Origin: Bolinopsis microptera | Lineage: Eukaryota > Ctenophora > Tentaculata > Lobata > Bolinopsidae | DNA: 64,000 nucleotides | Direction: 5' to 3' | Assembly: GCF_026151205.1 (NCBI RefSeq) | Contig: NC_087079.1 | Location: 10,902,635-10,966,634, forward strand | Shown here: positions 1 through 62,211 of the stretch, one piece after another | How positions within the stretch are numbered: the first letter of the stretch is position 1 | Layout of the letters: every line of letters begins with the position of its first letter | The notes under the pieces: model-generated | What the model was told of the DNA's origin: nothing | Seen by the model: the letters and a program-made list of their open reading frames with translations, nothing else | The model's database searches: none | Made by a program: the position numbers and the translations under genes

Positions 1-1029
1 AGCGATGAAAAATAGAGATGCCGACAACTACTGTAATCGAGGAAATTGTCTTGTCAGAGTTTACAAATATATATATAAATCAGGAGATCACCAACCCTAT
101 TCTGAATTGATCTTGTAAACAGTACTCTGATATTATCTTAGTGAACATTTGGTTACATATCGATAATCTAAATTGATTTATCAAACACAATTAAACAATT
201 GCCTTCGACATTTAAGATGACCGAAATAGTTATTTATAGAGTTATAGGTCTTCTATGAAGTATGAATTTCTACTACATCATCGTCGAAATCCACGAATTA
301 TATCAGCACATATAACAGAATTATAGTCCAAAGATTGGATGTGTTGAGCAATTTTTCATTACACGTACGGTATTATGAGCGCTGATGTAAGCAGGAGGCT
401 AAAATCCTAACTATGCTAAATATAAAATATGCTAAAAATATACAAACCAGTAGCAAACTTAAAACTTCTTCCTCGATATCACGCCAGAAGAAAAATTAAT
501 ACATTTGTGCTAACTTTTACTTTTTCTAGCTGACAACCGATCAATCTTGATCCTCAACGGAATATAATCCGGCTGAAAGCTTTACAGCCTGTTTAGTGTT
601 TACAGTAATACATGTACTAATAATTTATGATCTAGTATCGTAAAGAAAAAATATTCACGGTTGAAAAAGCCATTAGATGATAAATATTTATTTATTACGG
701 CCACAGCTAATATCCTTTATTATCTTCTCTTGGTACCAGTGTTAATTGAGTCGGGACAGTAGATTATAATTTACTCCACAGAGACAGCATTCGACAAGCG
801 GCGTAATTAAGAAAACAATTAACAGATGGTCTAATCAGCCGAATTTGGGATCCAAAGCACATCTTCAGCCATCATACAGCACTTCTGACAGTTCTGTAAT
901 ATTTTCAGAGCTCATTGAAAGCTTAGTTTGAAGTGGCAGATGGTGCTTTGGTTGCTGAAATGCCGTTTGTATGCCGCCACGTTATCAGAATTATGGCTGG
1001 TATAAAATCCAATCCCAGACATCCAGTTC

Positions 1030-1140
1030 TCCGTCTCCGTCTCCGTCTCCGTCTCCGTCTCCGTCTCCGTCTCCGTCTCCGTCTCCGTCCCCTTCCCCTT
1101 CTCCCTCTCCTTCTCATTCTCCTTCTCCTTCTTCTTCTCT
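1030..1140. repeat. (TCCGTC)n hexanucleotide and pyrimidine tract
   Basis: About nine copies of ccgtct grade into irregular ccttctcc. A purine-rich mirror (gagggaggagaag) lies at 1279-1338 on the other side of the TTAA palindrome, so the tract forms the outer part of a larger inverted structure. Confidence 0.9.
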
Positions 1141-1173
1141 TCTCCTTCTTTCAGTGTTAACGTTGTACTTGTG

Positions 1174-1262
1174 TTAAGGGGACATACAGCAAAACCGTTT
1201 ATGATTACTCCACGCAAATGATCATAAGTAATCATAAACGGTTTTTGTGTATGTCCCCTTAA
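1174..1262. mobile_element. Short TTAA-flanked palindromic MITE (89 bp)
   Basis: Starts TTAAGGGGACATACAGCAAA and ends with the near-exact inverse TGTATGTCCCCTTAA; the arms share the accgtttatgattac block around a short loop. A TTAA at both ends is the target signature of piggyBac-type transposition (family knowledge). The complementarity continues outward (agtg...gtgttaa / ttaacacaatg..cact), so it may sit inside a larger palindrome. Confidence 0.65.
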
Positions 1263-2441
1263 CACAATGTAGCACTGAGAGGGATAAGGAGAGGGAGAAG
1301 GAGAGGGAGGAGAAGAGGGAGGAGGAGAGGAGGGAGGACAAGTGGTGAAGTGGCCATTGTGTATTAACAGCATGTGTATTGTTGACTAAAATGCTGTCTA
1401 AATTTGTTCGACGTTCATTTTGTATTGACACCCATCTGTTAACTAGTTGATTACAGTCAAACCTATCTATACTGGGTACTGCGGTAGACTGGGCATTTAT
1501 CGATTCATATTGAATATATACGCGCTGTTCATTATCATTTTAAGGGTAAACGGTCGGGTTATTATCGCACGGCTTCTCGTACACCCTCTCCGCCGGCATA
1601 CACTTTCTCCGGCCTGGCCCGGTCAAATTCATCAATGACATGATGGGCAGCGTCTGACAAGCTTATTATCACATTGTGCACGTCATATTATGTTAATTTT
1701 TGCACTATTAGTTCATTAAATGGAACATATAACATGCCACCAGCTCTTACAGATTTTAATTGCATTAGCATGAACATTAAGATAGATTAGAATACAGTAA
1801 TCTCCGTATTGTTTGTAAGGTGCATAGTCTACTTCGTTGTATCTGTGAAGAGAAGTTGTCCTCTCATGGGGTTCTGATACCTGTAATGCTAATTTATCTT
1901 CCACAGAAAGCTAGTACAGCTGGGTACCTACCTTCTTAAACTTGGGTTACTTGCTCCCTATGAATTAATCATAAAGGTTTACCCGTTTACTGCAGATTGA
2001 ACTGCTCCGAGTCTTTGTCAAATAAAATGACAATGGGGGTCACAACGTGATACAAGGTGTACTTGCTCCCTATGAATTAATCATAAAATGGTTGAAGCGC
2101 AGGTTTTACAAATTTAGTGGTGTACTGAAGATTAGACTGTTACGAGTCTTGTTTATTCCACTGAAGCTAGTTTGCTGATGTTACAGGTGTAAGCAGAGAT
2201 AGTATAGTATTCCTTACAAATCTATAGATCTCTAACACTCAGGTTGTAATCGCTTCAATAAACACCGATTAGTATTACACGCAACAAGCACACATTATCT
2301 AACCGCTTTCACAGTTGGTCGCTTTCTGATCTTTTCCGTGTTGCCGGACCTATTGCTAGCAAGAATAAGCTGCGACTAAGTAGCTACTCAATTTGCATTG
2401 CTACAAGGTTCTAATTATCTAACCAATGAAATTCCAGTGAA

Positions 2442-2517
2442 ATGATCCTTCAGCTATTGTTGTATATTTTGGTGCTCTCTACGACACAGTCAAACTCAAC
2501 AACAGATCCATTTTCAG
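2442..2517 (+). CDS. LDLa-repeat GPCR, exon 1 (signal peptide)
   Basis: ATG at 2442 opens MILQLLLYILVLSTTQ, a hydrophobic signal peptide, then SNSTTDPFS. The exon ends after one base of the next codon, at CAG/GTTTGG. Joining to 2699 keeps the frame of exon 2 (valine codon G+TA). Confidence 0.8.
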
Positions 2518-2698
2518 GTTTGGCAATATTATATTCGTCTTGTCAATTAACATGTCAGTCTCCATAATAAGAATTGTACACTCTATAATATGACTGATAA
2601 CACCTACAGTGACTATATTTATTGTTAATTTGTATTACAACAGTCAAATCATAGATTTTTTTATGTCAAACTTTATAAATTCATTATTCATTTTTCAG
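2518..2698 (+). other. GPCR intron 1
   Basis: A 181-bp intron with GTTTGG donor and TTTTTCAG acceptor, separating the signal peptide from the LDLa ectodomain. Confidence 0.75.
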
Positions 2699-5600
2699 TA
2701 ACATGCAACTTTGAAGAGCAAGAAGGCTTCCTAAAATACGTCTGTAACACTGAATCCACGAGCTATACAAAGTGTCCCTACTCTGAAGAATACTACAACT
2801 TCAAACAAAGACCACCTCGTTTTAACATCACGTGCACAAACGACGCCCACTTTTACCAAGCCTGCGACAATAGGATCTACGGAATAATAACAAATAGCCG
2901 ATTGTTATGTGGTAAATATTTGTGTCAATGGAATTGGAATGGGCAGTCTGTAAGTGTACATTCCATAATTCTCGGAAGGGAAAATCTAATTTGCAACGGT
3001 AAAAAAGACTGCTCTAATACAGACCTAGATGAGGCAAATTGTACAAAAGAGAAGTTCACGTTGCCAAGTGGAAGAGAAGTTCCTAGAGATGAAATTTGTG
3101 ACGGCAAATGTGACGATGTTTGCGAAGATGAGGCGATATGTAACGGATTTACTTACGGACTCTACTGCAAAGTAGATCCCACTAACTATATTCATCCTTA
3201 CCAAATATGCAACGGAAAGAATAACTGTGATGATGGCGAGGATGAAGCAAACTGTGACGTGTTAAATGATACAGATTCAGTTTGCAACCACAGCATGACA
3301 TCTAAATTAGTACCAGTTCACAACTACACCCGATGTGCTAGATTTCCTGGTGGCAAAAAGAACAACAAATTCTATTGTAATGATGTGATTCAGAGTCAGT
3401 CCAATTGCAGTGATCCGACGAAGGTTGAATTATCTTGTCAAGTGAATGGGTACACGTCGAATGTGTCGAAATACATCATTTGTGGTGGACAAGAACAGAG
3501 CGCTTGTGATGATGGTATTGACAAGCTATGCCTTTCTCCTTCATATTCTTGCAAGAACATACACAAGCACTATTTCTGTGATGGTAATAATGATTGTAAA
3601 GATAAGTATGATGAAACACAAGCCTTCTGCAACAAAACAGTGGGACGGGACCTGCGAAAGAAGGGTCGGAAATGTAGGTGAACTACCAGTTCCTTTAGCA
3701 TGGTTGACAGATGGTATCAAGGACTGCATTGACGGTAGAGATGAAGAGCAAATGTGGCCTACTTGTGGAGTAGGAAAGACCCACAGATTCGTAACAAACA
3801 ATGAAACTTGTGAAAATGTGTTTATTTGTTTATCAGGGACTCCCGGTTATGTGGAAATGAGCGATCTGTGCGATGGAATTGAAACTTGTGGAAATGAGAA
3901 CGAAATATGCTCAAAGTCCCGAATACGCATCAGCCAGCAACGAGTGTTCTAAGTTATGATAAAGGTTTGACAAAGAGACTGTCATTTTGTCTGAAAGGTA
4001 TATATGGCCTACAGCCACACAATTTGACATGTATGTCTAAAAATTTCATTTTTCCTGACCACGAATTTTACGGTGTGGACACAAAAACCAAGTTGATTCT
4101 TCCACAAAGTCTACAGAATTGTGATTTCATGTACGGAGAACAGTACATGTACACGAGTTGTACGAACAGCTGTATAAACTCTCCTTGTCCATTGAAAAAC
4201 TTTCCACGATACGAAGTCTGTCCTGATCAGTACCTAAAAAGAGTGGGAACACTAGCCAACAATGAATATCTGGCATTTTTCACAAGATCTTTTGGAAATA
4301 TTTACACTAATCGTTATTTCGTGTGCGATCACAAGGCTAAGTGTATAGATTACTCTCAAGTTTGTGATCTTGTGGATGATTGTGGAGATGGCTCTGATGA
4401 ATCCGCATGCACTAATCATTTTCAATGCAATTCCTCTGGTCACTATTTACCAAAAACAAAAAAATGTGATGGCTACTTCGACTGTTTGGATTATTCTGAT
4501 GAGTGCAATGACCATTGCTCAAGACAAATTTTGCAAGGAAATTCACTAAAAATTTTGGCATGGACAATAGGAATCCTTGCCTGTTTTGCAAATCTTGTGA
4601 TTCTAGTGAAACATATCAGCAGTTTGAAACAAAGTAGAAACATTGTTGTTCTTATAAACAAGTCTTTGATAATCCTCATATCATTTGGAGATCTTTCAAT
4701 CGGCTGCTACTTAGTCATCATATCCGTTTACGATAGTCTTATCTTCAAGGAGAATTATTGCCTAAACCAAATAAATTGGATCACAAGTACAGAGTGCTCT
4801 TTCATTGGAGTCCTGAGCACCCTAGGCTCACAGATATCACTCTTTTCTATGACGGGACTCAGCATCGTTAGAATCTATGTCATTTTGAACTCTAGGAGAA
4901 CCTCTGGCAGTATAAATGTCTCAAATTATATTTCTGTAGCAGTTGCTATATTATTGTTGGTCATGGTATCCTTAGCAATCGCAGTCATTCCTATCATTGA
5001 GTCATTTGAGGACTTCTTTGTAAACGGTATCAGTTTTCCAAGTGAAACGAGAATATTCACTGGGACTACAGAAAAAGAAACAGTCCTAAATGTTTTAGAG
5101 GCGTACCACGGCAGAATGGCAGACACAGTTGGAATCAGTTGGAAGATTCTTCTAGAATTGGTAAGTTCAATCTATTCCCATGATTTCAACTACGACGATC
5201 ACACTTCAATGACACGGAAAGTTCATTTCTATGGAAACGATGGAGTTTGTCTCTTTAAATACTTTGTCGACAGCGACGATCCACAAAAGCTGTTTGTTTG
5301 GAGCATTCTGGCTGTCAATTTTCTTTGTTTTCTATTCATCTCAACTTCATATCTTCTCATCCACTTGATAACTAGCAGATCTTCAAACTCGTCTGGAAAT
5401 CAACAAGACTCCGAACGGATGAGCAAGATGAACCGAAAGATTGCATTCATTATAACTACTGACTTTATCTGCTGGATTCCTTTTATAGTGATATGTACTC
5501 TTCATTCATTAGAAGTCCTAAACGCTACTCCTTGGTATAGTCTCTTCTCAATGATAATTTTACCCATCAACTCTCTCATAAATCCATTTCTTTATGACGA

Positions 5601-5769
5601 CTTCTTGACAAATTTGGCCCTAGTTCCAATTGAAAGCCTAAAAACTATCATACTGAACTCTACTGCAGTTCGAAAACTTCGATCCTTGAACAATGTCACG
5701 CAGGTGGATACAATAGAATTGGAGCAGATCGAGGTCAATAAAGAAAACGCAGTTCAATCAACGACATGA
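2699..5769 (+). CDS. LDLa-repeat rhodopsin-family GPCR (LGR/relaxin-receptor-like), exon 2 with apparent frameshifts
   Basis: Encodes a cysteine-rich ectodomain with about eight LDL-receptor class A-like modules (CNGKKDCSNTDLDEANC, CNGKNNCDDGEDEANC, CDGNNDCKDKYDE, CDLVDDCGDGSDESAC, CDGYFDCLDYSDEC). A rhodopsin-type 7TM domain starts near 4540. TM6 reads TDFICWIPF and TM7 NSLINPFLY, resembling LGR/RXFP receptors, but there are no leucine-rich repeats between LDLa and 7TM. The usual DRY is replaced by VRIY. Repaired length would be about 1045 residues. The frame changes near 3633 (an aaaa run) and returns by about 3955, with LDLa-like cysteines continuing in the second frame. The gene may therefore be a young pseudogene, a polymorphic allele or a sequence with base-call errors. 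Ligand unknown. It is convergent with GBF1 and may lie in a GBF1 intron. Confidence 0.85.
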
Positions 5770-6097
5770 TCATTGTCGTCGTGAACTTATGACTTTACTA
5801 TTTAGGAATTGAAATTATTTCGTAAATTGTAAAATTTCGATGTCAATATTAATTGATGATCTCCATATATTGATGCTAGCATTATATTCGCATTCAACTT
5901 TATAATATATATCATAGAGGAAGCGAAATGAAGGGTTGATACAACTTTATGGAGGGCGCGAAATGGAGTGTTCAAACCCGGCTGAAAGCTTTTAATTTTT
6001 AACTGTCTCAAAGTGGAGTTTTCTTTTCAAAGCAGGACTAATAGTCCGTAGGACGGGCATACCGGTAGTTTTTTAATACAACAATCACTGGAATTAC
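5770..6097. other. Spacer between GPCR stop and GBF1 exon 34
   Basis: Holds the GPCR 3' UTR and the start of GBF1 intron 34. A CTTTCAG acceptor-like site on the minus strand near 5990 precedes an open frame, but that frame does not resemble the GBF1 C-terminus. Confidence 0.5.
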
Positions 6098-56371
<50,274 letters not shown>

Positions 56372-58214
56372 CCTAGTGACAGTCAAGGGTTAGTCGAGTA
56401 GTGTACAATTGTAGATATAAGTAGAGATTATGGATAAATGTGATAATATCATGATGGATAAATGTGATAATATTACAGTGGTGAATGATTACATCATACG
56501 GGATCGTTCACATATTATGGAACGCCGCAGTTCCCCCTTGCGTAAGCCATTTTATACATAGCTATTTTATAGTTATACATAGCTATTGTGAAGAAAGAGA
56601 GCTTTTTTCAACCCCTCCCTTAGGACGGCTCACGTAATAATTACAAATGATCCCTTTAAACAGAATAACGTTCTAAATCAGGGGAAATGATGATTATGTT
56701 CTCAATCATAAGTTGACACATGATTGATTAACATCAGGGCCAACTACCTAAAATTAAATCTATAACTATATAAAATAACCCGATATAAATCCATTTTTCG
56801 ATATTTTGAGTGATTTCCAGTTGCAGATTGTGTATCAGAGAAAAACCCACGTTTGTTACGTCACGTGATGTAGCGTCGTAAAGAAGGTAACCGAGCAGCT
56901 CACGTTTTATTTTCTAACCATCCGCGTCCCAATCTACTAATGTGACAACAGTTGTCAAGGTGGAAAAATAAACGACTGTCAGAAGCTGAGAAGTTGAGAC
57001 ATCTGCATATTCTATGACTCTATGACCATAACTCAATAAGCTTACAAAGTATAGACTCGGTTAAGTTTCTGATCTGTTGCCTATTAAACACATGAATTTT
57101 CTCATGATATGCCTGTCGTCGCACCGAATAAACCTAGCCGAGAATTATTAATTCATAAACACAGCTGAGAATTATTAATTAATAAACACAATAAAGTAGG
57201 TATTGATTATTGAAGACGACATGTTTCTCTAACGCCCAGGTTGACTCGACGTTACATCATTACTGTTGGGAACTTACACTTTACAGCCACTTCATACTAA
57301 GATGGTTGTCAGAAGATGTTGTCACCAGTGCAGGGCATGTCCTAACGGCCGTAACAATATTATTCAAGCCCGCGCGTTATGGTGGATGCATAATGAGACA
57401 AGGTGCAGTAATTTATTGTTACAAATTACTGCGAGTCTTATGTCTCCGGAGTCCGGAGAGTAATGAACTACGAGTAACGAACTGCGAATTTTTGAGAATT
57501 TATTCTCATACGCTTTATATAACATAATATGTGTAAACTGTAACCTGTTTTCTGCGATTTAAATAAGCGAGAACAGTCCCTCTAAACATTACCACTAGTA
57601 TGATAACATGATCCACCGAGAGCCACCACACAATGATTTAACAAGTACAATCCCCCGTTGTGGAACTAACACTTTTAAGCTCCGGTCTTGACGCTTAGTC
57701 CAGGTAAGGCTAAGGACACAAGTAGCCGGTTCGGACACCTGGGCCAATGAAGAGAAACCAAGAGACTTGTGGCAGGGATAATGGGAGGCTAACATTAGTT
57801 GTTTGAGCTGGTTGTCTTGAGGTTATAGAAAGTCGGCACTATATTGTTGTTACTTGTGAGTGTTCAAGTACTGATGTCTGATTTGGTTCTCGCTAGTTTT
57901 GTTGCTGGTTTTCTTATTTCCTTTGATTATGAGGTGTTGGTATGAGGAATCCCAGAATATTACATAATCGACAATATGAAGCTTGGGGACATTGGTTTGT
58001 TCAATACTTCATTGCATCATATGTTTATTATCAGATATTTTATTATCATTATATTATTATCATATTCATCATCATCAAAGTATCAAAATAATATACCGAA
58101 TTTGAAATGACAATGAAATCTTGTAAATTATCATATTTTAATGAGGTAGGTTCCCACTTCCTATGTTTGGAGTGTGTGTTGTTCGTGTGTATTGTTCTCT
58201 AGCGTGAATGGCAG

Positions 58215-58400
58215 TTTTAAAGAAAACACAAGTAAGCGTCAGCTGTTAGCCGGCTGTTAGAGTGCTATTAGGATTTTCTTAAAAGCAAAGAGCTTCCCTC
58301 TAACAGACAGCTAATAACCACCGCTTGCTTGTGTTTTGCTTGTGTTTTGCTTGTGTTTTGTAAGCCGGCTGTTAGCCGGCTGTTACTGTGTTAGCCAGCT
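58215..58400. repeat. Imperfect inverted repeat with gttagccggctgttag
   Basis: aaaacacaagtaagcgtcagctgttag and ctaataaccaccgcttgcttgtgttttg are inverse arms; the ends contain the palindromic phrase agccggct. Possibly a small foldback MITE. Confidence 0.5.
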
Positions 58401-58702
58401 ATTATACCTATTTTCCGAATATTGTTAGAAATATCTGAACCACGTGTAGCAGCCTGAAGCTCAATGGTGGTCCCTGGCCACAGACTGGCCACTTTGGCCC
58501 CATTAATCACAAGATGGGGTCACGGCCGTTGTCTTGAACTTGTCGCACCTTTAATAGATCCTGGCACTCCTTATACATAATAATGGTATTGTTGAAAGTA
58601 TCTGTAGTGTTATTTAATACGTTCAGCATTCAGCAAGTTGCTATTATCTAACAAACTCTATAATCGAGTAATTATAACAATTAAAATATAATCAAAAAGT
58701 TG

Positions 58703-58800
58703 GCTTTACTTCTAAACTTTACTTCTAAACTTTACTTCTAAACTTTACTTCTAAACTTTACTTCTAAACTTTACTTCTAACTTTACTTCTAAAGTTCTAA
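58703..58800. repeat. 13-14-bp minisatellite (aactttacttctaa)n
   Basis: About seven tandem copies of aaactttacttct with the last ones truncated. Confidence 0.93.
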
Positions 58801-60910
58801 ACAATAAATATAATAAACTCTTTTCCGTTGTTCGAGTAAAAGCTTTGAAATTAGTTAGTACTATTATTAGTAAATAAATCTTGAAGACTAAACTATTTTA
58901 GGTCATTTGCTTAGCTATTTGACGCTTTTATTTTAATGTCTTAATAATATCGTAAATCGCAGTGAGTTGGTTTGTTCTTAACGGCCTTTTCTTCAAAATG
59001 AAATTCGCTTGGCTCATTGATTATCATAGCTGCTAGAGAGAACTGTTTATCATGTCATAGGTACTACAAAAAACGCTAACTTCATACCCAGTAAAAATAT
59101 TCCCTATAATCAGGAATTGGACTAAAGATTAGGAGGGCTAATTTGGGATCCCGATCACGTGATACAAATACTTTTTAACGGCAACACTGAACAGGTGTTA
59201 CAAAATACCTAAAGCCAGCAGCCACAATTTATAATCCACAATACAGGAGGTCTCCAACCTGTGTCCCTTTTGAAAGGTCAAGCAGGCTGCATAATGCACA
59301 TAATACAACTTCTTTATACTTTAGGTAAATAGTAATAACAACAGCTGTTTTAGTTGCTAACTATGTTATGAACCATTCTGACCACTCACAACACAGCGGC
59401 TGTCCCGCCAGCCAATAAAAGAAGCGCGCAGAGATGAGGGGTCTGGATTTTAATGTCGTGCTGTTTTGATGGTGTCGCATGCAGGTGTCAAAACCTGCGG
59501 TTAAATCTGGGTCAACTAAATTTGTAGTTTAATGACATTTGGTTCGGTTACGCGGTAATTTTTATTATGGAATTTATGCTATGTCCTGCAATCTTTTTAC
59601 ATAATATATTTAGGCTAATTTTATATCGCTGTCGTTTGATTTCGTCAATCTGTATTTAGTTATCTTCAATCCCAGTTATTATATTTTAGACTTAATATTA
59701 TATGTTATCATTATTTGGGGTTTCAAAGACAAATCATTCGCGAAATACGAATGTTTTGGTCTTATTATCATTCCTAATGCAAGGGACGTTTGAGTGGGCG
59801 GCAGAAAAAACAGACACAAACTCCTAATGTGAGATAAATTCCTTTAGTGAATCGGAGGAACCAGTAGTATGACGTATGATGGGGGAACCTAACAAGGCTA
59901 ATAACATCCAATAAAAAGCTTGATAACACTGTCAACAGTATTAACAATCGAAGTAAAATTATTACGAAAGTTGATACAATTAATGTGGTCTGATTGAGAT
60001 AATCAATAATAAAAAAGATAATCAAGGGAGAGTTATACGAATTCGTCAGTTGACAGTTAAGTCTGGTTTTCCCGAAAACGGCGGAATCAGTACAAAATAC
60101 AAAATATACGGCAATTTCATAATCGGTAAAGGCTAGTCTAAAGATGTCTGAAATAGCCTCCCATATTCGCTCTTAAAAGTCCTGACTTGTTCTTTATTTA
60201 AGTCACGTCCAATTCACTGGTTTCCATCGTTCATTTTGGTTGCTTTCTGTCGATTTTAATTTATTTCTCTGTAGCTGGCAAGCGGACATTCGGCTTTATG
60301 TTAACAGTCCTGAATGGTATAGATAACATAATTATCATCCAAAATATTATAAATAACACAACCATTGTGCTATTAACGGAATCGCACACTTTTTAAATAC
60401 TTAAATTCAGGAGATTGGCGTTTTTAATGTCCAGATAAGAATTTACAGGGATTTTACCAGACGTCTTCTTCTGATTATCAGGGCCATATTAAGATATTAC
60501 TACATCACGGGGTATCAGTACTCGATTAAACCCGTTACGTCCCATAATCATGTTCAGTAATCTAGATTAGTGCGGCATCTGTGCTTTTAATCTTCTACCA
60601 AAACTATTAACTCTCTAACTTAAATCAACTTACTGTCATAATTATAGCTGAGAGCCACTAGCTATCTGCTGTGCGTACAAGAAAAGGAAAACCCTAAGTA
60701 ATTCTACATATAATTCTCGAATCTTGATTTAATACTAGTAGGATTATAGTCTTCGTCGGTCGTGCATTCGTCATTATCATAATATTGGACAATATTTATT
60801 TACAACTATTCCCCTTTTTTTGGGGTGATCGATTGGACTAAGGTCCTTGAAACGGAAGCGTAAAATAGTTGTAGTACTAGTAGCGGTTTCTGCTTTGGCG
60901 TATTGCTAAA

Positions 60911-60955
60911 GAGATAGTAATAGTAATAGTAATAGTACTATGTTTACAGTAAGAG
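60911..60955 (-). mobile_element. SINE/LINE 3' tail fragment
   Basis: tagtaatagtaatagtacta + tgtttacagta matches the tail of the SINE at 45110-45165, so it is a severely truncated copy, 3' end only. Confidence 0.55.
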
Positions 60956-61102
60956 TATACTGAAGACGCTGAGAATCATAAGATATTCAAATGAGCTGCA
61001 TTGTCACGACAGTTACTGCATTAGAAATTCGAATTCCGTTGAAACCCAAGCCATTCGACTATGTCTATAGATTAAAACTTAATGCCAGATATTCATCGGA
61101 AT

Positions 61103-61137
61103 GTTTTAAATCACATACTGAGTATGTGATTTAAAAC
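61103..61137. repeat. Perfect 17-bp palindrome
   Basis: GTTTTAAATCACATACT, a single G, then the exact inverse AGTATGTGATTTAAAAC. Confidence 0.95.
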
Positions 61138-61662
61138 AGTATTTGACATACTCTCATTTATCGTTTAGATTTTAAATGCTGTAAATTGCAATTAAACAAG
61201 TAATTCTACATCTAATTTTCGAATCTTGATTTAAAACTGGGATTATAGTCGTCTGTCGTGCATTCGTCATTATTATAATACTGGACATTATACTTTTTTT
61301 AGCAATTGACGGTGGTGAACCAAATTGCCATTCAACAGAAAAATCTTTGTATTCTAATTTATTTACAACTTATTCCCCGTTTTTAGAGTGATCGATTGGA
61401 CTAAGGTACTTGAAACGGAAGTGTAAAATAGTTTTAATGGCGGTTTCTGACATGCTTTGGCGCATTGCTAAAGAGATATCGTACTAAGTTGAGGAATTGA
61501 TTTAAAGTAGTCCATGATAACTGATTTAAGCTGATCTAATTCTATTCGTATGCTTCCAAAAATATTTAGATCAATACATGTTACATATTACTATTAGGAC
61601 GCAGTAAAATATATATTATATAATATATCCTTTATATCCTTAATTTCTAGTTTAACAGTTTA

Positions 61663-62211
61663 ATGATACTCAAATCAGATCACAAGCCTGTAGTCGCTCG
61701 CGTCACACTCCACCAGAAGTACCTTGTCCATAAGAAGCACAAGACGTCCAGAAAGCTTGACCTCAAGAGACTACAAGATCATGGAGTTAAGAAGAAGATG
61801 CTGAGTACGTTTGAGAAGAAAGTAAGAATGAGACCCAAGACAGGCAACCCCAACGATGACCTCAACAACCTGATAACAGATGCCTATAACACTGCTGACG
61901 AGGTGCTAGGAACTATACCTCCAAAAAAGCACAAATCCTTCAGTACTGATCCTGAGATCGCTGAACTGTCACTTGAACGCAAGCAGCTGATGATTGCGAA
62001 TATGCAGAACAAATTCCCGACCAACAGGAAGCATGTCAAGACCAACATCAACCAGCTAAGACGTAAGATCACAAAGAGACTCAGAGATATCAACAACCGC
62101 AGTGCTGACACACTCGTCGAAGAGATAAACAACACAGACGACGCCCGGAGATACTTTGTAACTTTGGAGCCTCTAAGATACTCGCCAAAGGATATGTTAG
62201 ACCAGCTCTAA
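61663..62211 (+). pseudogene. LINE endonuclease end and linker
   Basis: A 182-codon frame starting MILKSDHKPVVARVTL; SDHxPV is the last catalytic motif of APE-type endonucleases. The rest is a lysine-rich linker (RRYFVTLE at its end). It loses frame near 62165 and the next 62166-63428 frame continues it. Confidence 0.8.

Larger units (their letters stand above)
1..2441. other. Gene-poor left edge
   Basis: AT-rich sequence upstream of the GPCR with a hexanucleotide microsatellite and a TTAA-flanked palindrome (separate entries). The phrase ttgctccctatgaattaatcataaa occurs twice, near 1950 and 2062, as a short direct duplication. No coding exon could be supported; the arginine- or serine-rich frames at 912-1430 are translations of the microsatellite. 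Confidence 0.6.
56372..61639. other. Region upstream of the GBF1 start codon
   Basis: Should contain the GBF1 promoter and 5' UTR, but none could be identified. It carries a palindromic segment (58215-58400), a 13-bp minisatellite (58703-58800), a SINE tail (60911-60955) and a perfect palindrome (61103-61137). Open frames near 57210-57530 look like chance. Two ~130-bp stretches near 60690-60910 and 61200-61460 are diverged copies of each other (ggattatagtc..cgtcattat; gtgatcgattggactaaggt). Confidence 0.6.

Noticed and set aside
912-1430. Overlapping open frames rich in Arg, Ser-Pro or Glu-Thr
   Set aside because: They are translations of the TCCGTC microsatellite and its purine mirror on both strands.
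57210-57527. Plus-strand frames of 65-105 codons upstream of GBF1
   Set aside because: No recognisable domain, signal peptide, splice context or supporting repeat; they overlap in two frames and look like chance.
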